A stretch of 28,450 nucleotides of DNA from assembly GCA_910578815.1 (NCBI GenBank), contig CAJTSE010000029.1:1-28450 (forward strand). Direction: 5' to 3'. The position numbers were made by a program, and so were the translations under genes. This stretch comes from an uncultured Acetatifactor sp. Its GTDB lineage: Bacteria > Bacillota > Clostridia > Lachnospirales > Lachnospiraceae. Each line of letters opens with the position of its first letter. Positions within the stretch are counted from its first letter, which is position 1. This document shows, one piece after another, positions 1-6,287 of this stretch. The notes under the pieces are model-generated. The model saw nothing but the letters and a program-made list of their open reading frames with translations, ran no database searches and was not told the DNA's origin.

Positions 1-50
1 ATTATATCTCAAATCCTTGAGAATGGGCTGTCAACTTTTTTTATACCACA
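1..50 (-). mobile_element. Possible transposon/IS terminus at left edge
   Basis: Read on the minus strand, sequence starting at position 50 begins TGTGG, runs through an A-tract and reaches AGTTGACA. The upstream GNAT gene is colinear with its family up to about residue 114 and then loses all similarity exactly here. A similar string (TGTGG, A-tract, AGTTGAACA) occurs on the plus strand at the right edge from 28418. Both would be ends of elements lying outside the window. No transposase is visible and I cannot name a family, so this is inference from a junction plus a short similarity. Confidence 0.35.
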
Positions 51-394
51 TCAGATGTGTGTACCGTAATCTTATCCCTTTGAACGGCATGCTCCAGTTC
101 CTCACACAGGGCAGACGCAATTCCCCGCCTCTGATAATCCTTATGCACATACAGCCTGTCCAGGTATCCCGTTTCATCAATATCGCCAAAGCCCACGAGC
201 TTGTTGTCCTCCACCGCAGAAACCGTAAAATGCTCCGAAAATGTTTTGTTCCATTTCTCTAAATCAACATGTCCCGATGCCCATACATCCAGCTGCTCCT
301 TTGTATAATCTTTTGCATTTACAGTATGGACTGTTTCATAAAACAGCTCCGCCAGATATTTACAATCCGAAGAATCATATCTTCTGATAACCAA
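41..394 (-). pseudogene. GNAT acetyltransferase, 3'-truncated
   Basis: This encodes 117 residues of a GNAT N-acetyltransferase, a family that moves an acetyl group from acetyl-CoA to an amine. The start is a TTG preceded by AGAGG at about nine bases. The N-terminal part is typical, and the acetyl-CoA loop is visible as YQRRGIAS near residues 87-94. Relatives of this type continue for another 30 or so residues after a V-H-A-S segment, with a phenylalanine/glycine-rich strand that completes the CoA fold. Here the frame reads V-H-T-S and then stops after three unrelated residues. The breakpoint coincides with the putative transposon end at position 50. The protein probably cannot fold properly, so I treat it as a remnant. 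Its substrate is unknown. It lies 67 bases downstream of the cheY-like gene on the same strand, with no terminator visible between them. Confidence 0.7.
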
Positions 395-461
395 TCTCTT
401 TCACCTCTTTGTAAATCTATGACCCCCGCCCCTTCTCTGCATTTCCGTATCTTCTTCTATT

Positions 462-845
462 TCAATCGTTTCTGAATTTTTTAAATATCTCACAGCGTCT
501 TATAGCCTCCATCACCGTAGATACCTTGAATGGTTTAATGATAAAGTCAAGAGCGCCGTTCTTCATAGCTTCCATCACCATTGCGTTTTGTCCCATGGCA
601 GAACACATGATAATCCGGGCGTTTCCGTCTATCTGCTTGATTGCCTTTACTGCCTCCAACCCCGTCATATCAGGCATTGTAATATCCATAGTTACCAGAT
701 CCGGCTTCAGCTCCACATATTTCTGAATCGCTTCCATGCCATTTTCCGCTTCTCCAATCACGGTATGTCCGTTTTCCTCTAATATGCTTCTAAGTACTCC
801 CCTCATAAACATCGCATCATCAACGACCAGGATTTTTTCGCCCAC
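462..845 (-). CDS. cheY: CheY-type single-domain response regulator
   Basis: A 127-residue stand-alone receiver domain. The acidic pair D9/D10, phosphoacceptor D54 in V-T-M-D-I-T-M-P, S82 and K104 in K-P-F form the complete receiver active site. The segments C-S-A-M-G-Q and G-A-L-D-F-I-I-K-P-F are those of chemotaxis CheY from Gram-positive bacteria and Thermotoga. It would carry phosphate from a CheA-type kinase to the flagellar switch or another target. The GTG at 845 is chosen because AAAGGAG lies five bases upstream; the frame stays open to an ATG at 899 without a ribosome site, and that longer form would run through the leader hairpin. No other chemotaxis gene is in the window, so an orphan signalling role is possible. 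The family call is firm; the specific chemotaxis role is not. Confidence 0.85.
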   Translation of the reverse strand: MGEKILVVDDAMFMRGVLRSILEENGHTVIGEAENGMEAIQKYVELKPDLVTMDITMPDMTGLEAVKAIKQIDGNARIIMCSAMGQNAMVMEAMKNGALDFIIKPFKVSTVMEAIRRCEIFKKFRND

Positions 846-873
846 AAATACTCCTTTCTGTTTCCTAAAAACT

Positions 874-902
874 CCCATGTCTGGCAAAACGTCTGACATG
901 GG
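874..902 (-). promoter_or_regulatory. Leader hairpin upstream of the cheY-like gene
   Basis: A perfect 8-bp inverted repeat, CCCATGTC (874-881) and GACATGGG (895-902), with a 13-base loop, sits about 30 bases before the GTG start. On the minus strand the right-hand side is followed by a short run, AGTTTTTA, that is only weakly U-rich. It could be an attenuator-like structure or mRNA-stabilising stem. No convincing sigma-A promoter was found between it and position 1009. Confidence 0.35.
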
Positions 903-1008
903 GGTTATCCTTGCACCTTAAATATATACTTTTTCTTCTCTTACTCTTGATTTTATCATACTCCCTCAAAAAAAGCCACCCTATTTTGACGGTTTTCCCG
1001 TAATTATC

Positions 1009-1101
1009 GTAACAGTTCGGCCATGAAACAATTTATAAGCTGTGCGTGAGTGCTTACACACAAAGCACTGATTACAAATTGCTTCATGGCTGAACTGTTA
1101 C
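1009..1101. repeat. Foldback element, family A, copy 1
   Basis: Two 30-base arms, 1009-1038 and 1072-1101, are inverted repeats of each other with 27 of 30 matching positions. The outer end reads GTAACAGTTCRGCCATGAA. The 33-base centre holds a second stem, GTGCTT (1050-1055) with AAGCAC (1063-1068). It fills the gap between the VWA gene and the cheY-like gene and contains no gene. Related ends occur at 8275/8415 and 12307. The architecture resembles a MITE or a dispersed intergenic palindrome. It could also terminate or process transcripts of the upstream cassette, although no T-tract follows. Confidence 0.75.
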
Positions 1102-1134
1102 TACTTATCATTTTACCCTGATTTTGCTCTTCAT

Positions 1135-2289
1135 CTACTGCTCCATTCCTTGAAGCTGCCCTGTCAAGGCCCGCTCCAGCAGCTCAGGCAGGCGTTCCGG
1201 CGCACAGGCAAAGCAGGGAATATCCATAGCGGCAATGCGCTGAGCCGTCTGCGCGTCATAGCAGGGCTTTCCGCCGTCCGCGATGGCCAGCAGGACCACC
1301 ACCGTCACCCCGGAGGCCTTCATTTCTTCAATACGCCGAAGCAGTGCCGCCCGGTTTCCTCCCTCTTCCAGATCCGAGATCAAAAAGAACAAAGTCCTGG
1401 AAGGGTTCTCCATCAATCCTTGGCAATAAGCAATGGATTTTGCAATATCTGTGCCACCGCCCATTTGAAATCCAAACAGCAGATCAACCGGATCGGCACA
1501 CAGAGGCGTGAGGTCCATGATCTGTGTATCAAAAGCCACCACACTGGTATGAACGGCAGACATGGAAGCAAGCACACAAGCCATTACCGAAGAATAGAGA
1601 ATAGACTGCCCCATGGAGCCGCTCTGGTCAATGTCCAGAATTACATGCCAGCGGTTCACCCGGCTGGAGCGGTCAAAAAACCAGACCCTCTCAGGGATAA
1701 TAACGCCCAGAGTCGGATCATAATTCTTCAGATTACGCCGGATCGTATAGGGGAAATCCAGGGCGGACGCAGCAGGCAGAGGCGAATGAGCCCTTCTGTT
1801 CAGCGCAGCCGTAACAGCCCGGCGCAGATCATTTTCCAACATACGGTTCAGTTCTGCTACAATTTTTCGAATAAATTTCCGGGCAGACTCCTTGGACTTC
1901 TTCGGAATTTGATCCTTTAACATCAACAAGGTTGATGCCATATTCAAATCCGGTTCCAGATTATCCAAAAGCTCCGGCTCCAAGAGCAGCTGCTTAAGTC
2001 CCTTACGTTCAACAGCGTCATTTTGCACCACGGCCACAATTTCCGGATCAAAAAGGGATCGAAGGTCCCCCAGCCACTTTGAAATGTGGGGAGATGAGGG
2101 ACCCTTCCCGGCACCACCCCCACTGCCTTGGGAAAAGCCTTCTCCCGGCCTCCCGTAAATAGCCGCCAGGGCGCTGTCCATCAACAGTTCCTCCTGTGAC
2201 AGCGGGGAACCGCCCATTTGTTCAAATGAATCCTGTGTTTCCGATCCTAGGATTAATCGCCAGCGACCGAGCTGCTGTTTTTGCTCCAT
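1135..2289 (-). CDS. VWA (MIDAS) domain protein of a MoxR-associated cassette
   Basis: A 384-residue cytoplasmic protein with a C-terminal von Willebrand factor A domain (about 215-375). All MIDAS metal-site elements are visible: D221-x-S223-x-S225, T280 in G-G-G-T and D306 in I-S-D-L. Residues 52-65 are a Gly/Ser-rich linker, and 80-210 are mainly helical and charged. In known MoxR-VWA pairs (CbbQ/CbbO, NorQ/NorD, RavA/ViaA) the VWA partner binds a client through its metal and couples it to ATPase remodelling, so an adaptor role is expected. The ATG at 2289 is chosen because the conserved R-W-R-L-I-L-G segment follows it; an ATG at 2301 is the alternative. This is the last gene of the cassette, 212 bases after the DUF5682-type gene, and the gap holds a long hairpin. 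Confidence 0.85.
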   Translation of the reverse strand: MEQKQQLGRWRLILGSETQDSFEQMGGSPLSQEELLMDSALAAIYGRPGEGFSQGSGGGAGKGPSSPHISKWLGDLRSLFDPEIVAVVQNDAVERKGLKQLLLEPELLDNLEPDLNMASTLLMLKDQIPKKSKESARKFIRKIVAELNRMLENDLRRAVTAALNRRAHSPLPAASALDFPYTIRRNLKNYDPTLGVIIPERVWFFDRSSRVNRWHVILDIDQSGSMGQSILYSSVMACVLASMSAVHTSVVAFDTQIMDLTPLCADPVDLLFGFQMGGGTDIAKSIAYCQGLMENPSRTLFFLISDLEEGGNRAALLRRIEEMKASGVTVVVLLAIADGGKPCYDAQTAQRIAAMDIPCFACAPERLPELLERALTGQLQGMEQ

Positions 2290-2383
2290 ATTAATAACCA
2301 TGCCTTTCCACAACCTGCGAATTCTTGACAGCGAAAAGCATAAGCTTTTTGCCGTATGAGCCGCAGGCACAAACCAATCCCAT

Positions 2384-2485
2384 GGAACTAAAGTTCCAGG
2401 AAGAACGCTGACCTTGCGTTCTTCGGGGAATGACTTAGATTTTCTTTGTCTGCGTTTTTTGCAGACTTAGAAAATCTTCATTCCC
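2384..2485. repeat. Nested hairpin element, family B, copy 1
   Basis: This intercistronic stretch contains three successive inverted repeats. GGAACT (2384-2389) pairs with AGTTCC (2392-2397). AAGAACGC (2401-2408) pairs with GCGTTCTT (2416-2423). A near-perfect hairpin of roughly 25-base arms runs from 2426 to 2485, with GTCTGC/GCAGAC closing the inner loop. The first 39 bases from 2401 align without gaps to 6234-6272 at 29 of 39 positions. It holds no gene. It may stabilise or separate the VWA cistron within the operon mRNA. Confidence 0.65.
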
Positions 2486-2501
2486 TTCACACTGGCCTCC
2501 A

Positions 2502-5039
2502 CTATATATCATCAAAATCAAAATCCTCCAACCCGGACAGCACCTCCTGCTCTTCGGCAGTGGTTTCGTTCATAATCAGTTCTGCCGCCTGAGACGGACT
2601 GCAGCCCCAGATCTCTCCCAGGTTTTCCGCCACATCATTTTTTTCTCCCGGAGAAAAGTCCGCAAAGGCCCGGCGCAGGAATACCAGTGCCCGGCGGAAA
2701 GCGGTATCATCCAATCCTGTCAGATATTCGTCCAACTGCCGCCACAGAGAAAGTCGGACAATCAGCGCCCGGCGGTTCTTGGCCGCAAGCCCTTCAAACC
2801 ACCCAGCCCCCAGATCCGCCGGAACACCGGGAGACAATCGTCTTGCCACCTCTCTGGCCAGCAGGTCTTCCCCTGCAATTCCCCGCTCAAGCAGGATCGC
2901 CAAAGCAAACCCACTGCAATGAGGATTCAGGTCATCTCTGTCAGAAATTTCTCGCAACAGGGCAAGCAGCCGCTCTTCCTCCAAAAAATCATGAGCCAGC
3001 ACAAGAGCATTCAGCCGCTCCATGGAGCCGGCTACAACGGGAGCCGCTTTTGCATCACAGATACAAGACTCTTCCAGAATCAGACAGGCCCTCAGATAGA
3101 GCTGCTTTAACAGCGGAATCACTGGTTCTGTCCGAAACTGCCTGAGATCTCCATACCGTATCACAAAAGACAGGCGCCAGGCAGTCTCCGTCACGTCGTT
3201 TAGGGCAGCGGCTTCTACCGACAAGCTCTGAAGCATCGAAAGGGCGTGAACTGCTGCCGTAGGCATCCCGCATAAAAAGGCATCTTCGAAGATGGCGGCT
3301 GCCTGAGCAATGGTGGCACTGTTTTCCGCCCGTTCTTTCATGGCATAAGCAGCGGCCGTCTCAATGGTTTCTCCTAACAAAGAGGACTCTACGATCTCAA
3401 TCTCTGCCTCAGGCGTCCACCGCAAATTCCAGTATTCTCCCCAGTTAGCATCCGTCTGTCTGGAGGGCAGAAGCGTGGCAAAATGAATCCCCAGCACCCG
3501 CAGACGGTGAAGGAAGAAGGACCGGCGCAGATCTGCCAAAGCGGCCTGCCTGGATTTCACGTTCAGCTTTTCCCTCAGGTCCAGATCCAACTCCTGCAGC
3601 TCCGCCGTGCGATACTTTTCCAACCGCAGCTCTTTCAACTGTCTGTAAAAGTCCTCCTGAACAGACGTACGGCTCACCCCTTCCGGCAGAAAGCCGATCT
3701 TTTTTCCGATCTCCGTATCCGCCGCCGCGAGAGCAAGCTCGGAAAAGTTACCATGTCCCATAGTAGTGACGCTGGCATCCCGCAGATCCGCCAGCACCGG
3801 ATACCGGCTGCCCCGCATGGCCGCCAGCGTATCGGCCAGCCGCGCAGCCTCGATCACCTCCGCGGAGGATACAATGTTTCCTGCCCTTCTATGCGCGGCA
3901 GCCAGACGGGTAAGGTACAAATACGGTGTCTCTTCCAGACCCCCGCCCTGCATGGCTTCCCACAGAAGCTCAAAGTAAGCCGGCGCTTTGTTCCCTGCTC
4001 CATAGCCGGAGCGGGAGGACAAGCGGTAATAAGAATAAGGCATCAGCGTGGCAGTACTATCCATACGGGGCAGCGCCCTTTCCTCTTCGTCAGTCATGGG
4101 CTGATTGCCCTCTAACCCGGCCACATGAAAGGCTCCGCAGACAATGAAGATTTTTTCCGCAGGAATACCGGCCGCAACGGCCTGCAGAATAACCCGCTTC
4201 ATGTATGCCTCCCGCACCAGGGTTTCCGCAGTGCTGCGGGCATCATCTGAAGACGCTTCCCGAAGCATCCGCCCAAAGGTGCCTGCTGCCTCCTGATAGC
4301 GCTCTCCTGTCTGCTCAAAATTCCGCTCCCAGAAGGTATCATGCTCTTCCCCGGTAAAGACTTCCAGCCGGCGGTATACGCTCTCCGTAGTATCGCCCAG
4401 GCCTTCCCTTTCCTTTCCGCTTAAGCCGGTCTCCGTTCCGCCCCTATCTTCCTTACCTTCGACTTTCTCCGCAACTTCCTTACCCTCAGCAACTTCCGCT
4501 TTCTCCGCAGTCTCCTTACCCTCAACAACTTCCTTTGCTTTCTCCGCAGTCTCCTTGCCCTCAGCAACTTCCTTTGCTTCCTCCGCAGCCTCCTTACCCT
4601 CAGCACCTTCCCTTGCTTTCTCCGCAGTCTCCTTGCCCTCAGCACCTTCCCTTGACTTCTCCGCAGCTTCCTTACCTTCCGCACCCGCCGCAGTTTCCTC
4701 CGCAGTCCCCTGCTTCTCAAGGGCCAAGAACACACCAGACGGCAAATCCATAAACCGGCATTCCACCCAATGCTCATGAGCCCACAAAATAGCTTGAATT
4801 TCAGGGGAATAAATTGCAAAGGGATACAAAATGGTTCGGACCGGAGGCGTCTGGGTGTAAGCTAAAATGGCGGCCGGAAACCGAGTATCCGGATGGCAGA
4901 GCCACTTCATCTGATCATTCAAATCGCTTGGCCCTTCCACCAGCACCAGGTCGGGAGCCGCCTTTTCCAGCGCTTTGCGAAGCTGAAAGGCCGCTGCCGG
5001 TGACAAGTGGCGCACGCCGAAAATAACCGGCCCGCCCAT
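2502..5039 (-). CDS. DUF5682-type protein, possible TraB/TIKI/EreA-like enzyme
   Basis: An 845-residue protein of unknown activity. The start ATG overlaps the MoxR stop as TGATG, implying translational coupling; a longer frame would run 43 bases into moxR. The N-terminus carries G-V-R-H-L-S-P (8-14) and L-V-L-V-E-G-P (31-37), then P-F-A-I-Y-S-P (73-79) and an R-F-M-D-L-P strand (95-100). A second motif, I-V-C-G-A-F-H, lies at 299-305. Paired G-x-x-H and V-E-G motifs plus a late G-x-x-H recall the TraB/TIKI/EreA hydrolase-like fold. That comparison is from memory and is an inference. Between the two motif sets lies a 13-residue tandem repeat (121-198). The remaining 500 residues are helical, with no transmembrane segments or signal peptide. 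From its position it is the likely client or effector of the MoxR-VWA machinery. Confidence 0.7.
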   Translation of the reverse strand: MGGPVIFGVRHLSPAAAFQLRKALEKAAPDLVLVEGPSDLNDQMKWLCHPDTRFPAAILAYTQTPPVRTILYPFAIYSPEIQAILWAHEHWVECRFMDLPSGVFLALEKQGTAEETAAGAEGKEAAEKSREGAEGKETAEKAREGAEGKEAAEEAKEVAEGKETAEKAKEVVEGKETAEKAEVAEGKEVAEKVEGKEDRGGTETGLSGKEREGLGDTTESVYRRLEVFTGEEHDTFWERNFEQTGERYQEAAGTFGRMLREASSDDARSTAETLVREAYMKRVILQAVAAGIPAEKIFIVCGAFHVAGLEGNQPMTDEEERALPRMDSTATLMPYSYYRLSSRSGYGAGNKAPAYFELLWEAMQGGGLEETPYLYLTRLAAAHRRAGNIVSSAEVIEAARLADTLAAMRGSRYPVLADLRDASVTTMGHGNFSELALAAADTEIGKKIGFLPEGVSRTSVQEDFYRQLKELRLEKYRTAELQELDLDLREKLNVKSRQAALADLRRSFFLHRLRVLGIHFATLLPSRQTDANWGEYWNLRWTPEAEIEIVESSLLGETIETAAAYAMKERAENSATIAQAAAIFEDAFLCGMPTAAVHALSMLQSLSVEAAALNDVTETAWRLSFVIRYGDLRQFRTEPVIPLLKQLYLRACLILEESCICDAKAAPVVAGSMERLNALVLAHDFLEEERLLALLREISDRDDLNPHCSGFALAILLERGIAGEDLLAREVARRLSPGVPADLGAGWFEGLAAKNRRALIVRLSLWRQLDEYLTGLDDTAFRRALVFLRRAFADFSPGEKNDVAENLGEIWGCSPSQAAELIMNETTAEEQEVLSGLEDFDFDDI
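4446..4679 (-). repeat. 39-bp coding tandem repeat inside the DUF5682-type gene
   Basis: Six to seven imperfect copies of a 39-base unit encode the 13-residue motif E-G-K-E-x-A-E-K-x-x-E-x-A (residues 121-198 of the host protein). The last units shrink to 12 and 9 residues. The encoded segment is almost all Glu, Lys and Ala and would form a charged helix or coiled linker. All length changes are multiples of three, so the frame is kept. It also creates spurious repetitive open frames in the other registers. Confidence 0.85.
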
Positions 5040-6130
5040 CACTCGTTCAGCTCCCGGCAGGCACGGTAAAGTGGAAGCCACGCACTGCCCCGCTTTTTCA
5101 TCACATTTTCAAGATATTCTACCCAGGAAACCTTATCCTTATCTTCATCCTTTATCACTGCCCCCTGCAATGCGGCGGCCAGATCCTCCGCCGTAATGGT
5201 TCCGTTTCCGAAGCTCCCGGCCAAAGCCATGGAGTTTGCCAGCAGGGAAATGGCCTCTGCCGTAGAGAGAACTCCCGATGTGGCCTTTAGTTTCTGCTTT
5301 CCGTCTAAAGTAGCGCCGCCTCTCAGCTCGCGGAAGATAGTAACCACCTTTTCCACCGTATCCTGCTCCGGCTGTTTTGCATTCAGATCCAGTCCGGAAG
5401 AAAGCTGAGCTACTCTGGTGCGGACAATCTCCATTTCCGTAGCCATATCCGAGGGCGTGGGCAGGACTACGATATTGAAACGCCTCTTTAAAGCGGCAGA
5501 CATGTCGTTCACGCCCTTATCCCTGGTATTGGCCGTGGCAATAACGGAAAAACCCTTTTGGGCAGGGATCTCCAGCCCCAGCTCCGGAATGCTGATCCGC
5601 TTTTCCGACAAAAGAGAAATGAGGGCATCCTGCACCTCGCTGGCACAGCGGGATATTTCCTCTATGCGGGCAATGCTGCCGCTTTCCATCGCCTGATACA
5701 CCGGACTTTTTACCATGGCCTCCATGCAGGGTCCTCTGGCAATAAGCATGGCGTAATTCCAGGAATACCTGATCTGTTCCTCGGTAGTGCCTGCGGTACC
5801 TTGGATTACCTTGGTGGAATCCCCGTTGACAGCGGCGGATAAATGCTCACTGAGCCAGGACTTTGCCGTTCCAGGCTCACCGATCAAAAGCAGGGCCCTG
5901 TCGGTAACCAGAGTAGAGATGGCAATCTCCACCAGCCGTCGATTTCCCATATATTTAGGGGTAATATCCACCCCCTTGACCTTTACGCCTCCGGTTATGT
6001 ATGTCAATACGGAACGGGGAGACATCCGCCATCCCGTAGGGATCGGATCCTTCTCTGCCGAAATCAGGGCTTCCATTTCCGTCTGATATAGCTCCTCCGC
6101 CGGGAGGCGTTGAATTTTTGTCTCTGCCAT
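5039..6130 (-). CDS. MoxR-family AAA+ ATPase
   Basis: A 363-residue AAA+ ATPase of the MoxR class, which couples ATP hydrolysis to remodelling or activation of a client presented by a VWA partner. Walker A is G-E-P-G-T-A-K-S (84-91). The Walker B region reads I-A-R-I-E-E-I-S-R (153-161), with Glu where most MoxR proteins have Asp. Sensor 1 is the Asn of A-T-A-N-T-R-D (198-204), and K-R-R-F-N (215-219) supplies arginine-finger candidates. Length is normal for the family. The start has GAGGG four bases upstream. The stop overlaps the DUF5682-type start, so the two are probably made in fixed proportion. It lies 157 bases after the HEAT-like gene. The protein is soluble and presumably forms a hexameric ring, as known relatives do. 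Confidence 0.9.
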   Translation of the reverse strand: MAETKIQRLPAEELYQTEMEALISAEKDPIPTGWRMSPRSVLTYITGGVKVKGVDITPKYMGNRRLVEIAISTLVTDRALLLIGEPGTAKSWLSEHLSAAVNGDSTKVIQGTAGTTEEQIRYSWNYAMLIARGPCMEAMVKSPVYQAMESGSIARIEEISRCASEVQDALISLLSEKRISIPELGLEIPAQKGFSVIATANTRDKGVNDMSAALKRRFNIVVLPTPSDMATEMEIVRTRVAQLSSGLDLNAKQPEQDTVEKVVTIFRELRGGATLDGKQKLKATSGVLSTAEAISLLANSMALAGSFGNGTITAEDLAAALQGAVIKDEDKDKVSWVEYLENVMKKRGSAWLPLYRACRELNE

Positions 6131-6223
6131 TTTTCCCTCTCATTCCGCCGCATCCGCGGCATCAATAATCTCTGAAATTTTTGAAAATCCGCCACCGCTG
6201 ACGTAAACAATCCTTGAGCCGGT

Positions 6224-6286
6224 GCATTTCGGTAAGAACACTTCTTTTGCATTCTTCTCGAAATGCCTTAGAAAGTCTTCATTTCG
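6224..6286. repeat. Hairpin element, family B, copy 2, with competing stems
   Basis: Three mutually complementary blocks lie in the gap between the HEAT-like and MoxR genes: GCATTTCG (6224-6231), CGAAATGC (6259-6266) and CATTTCG (6280-6286). The middle block can pair with either neighbour, so two alternative hairpins are possible. The segment 6234-6272 aligns with 2401-2439 of the first copy at 29 of 39 positions, and CTTCATTTCG resembles the closing arm of that copy. It lacks the inner hairpin found there. The rest of the 157-base gap shows nothing recognisable. Confidence 0.55.
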
Positions 6287-6287
6287 T

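Noticed and set aside
1..34. TTGACA (minus, 29-34) and TATAAT (minus, 1-6) as a promoter reading left
   Set aside because: Spacing is 22 bases, well outside the 16-18 optimum, although both hexamers are perfect; kept only as part of the possible element end.
1150..1920. A 256-codon open frame on the plus strand opposite the VWA gene
   Set aside because: Its residues show no family text, it lacks a ribosome site, and the opposite strand encodes a complete MIDAS protein.
4421..4819. Arg/Leu-rich repetitive open frame of 132 codons on the minus strand, and repetitive plus-strand frames over the same bases
   Set aside because: They are other registers of the 39-base repeat of the DUF5682-type gene; a tandem repeat with period divisible by three stays open in several frames. 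No ribosome site or family match.
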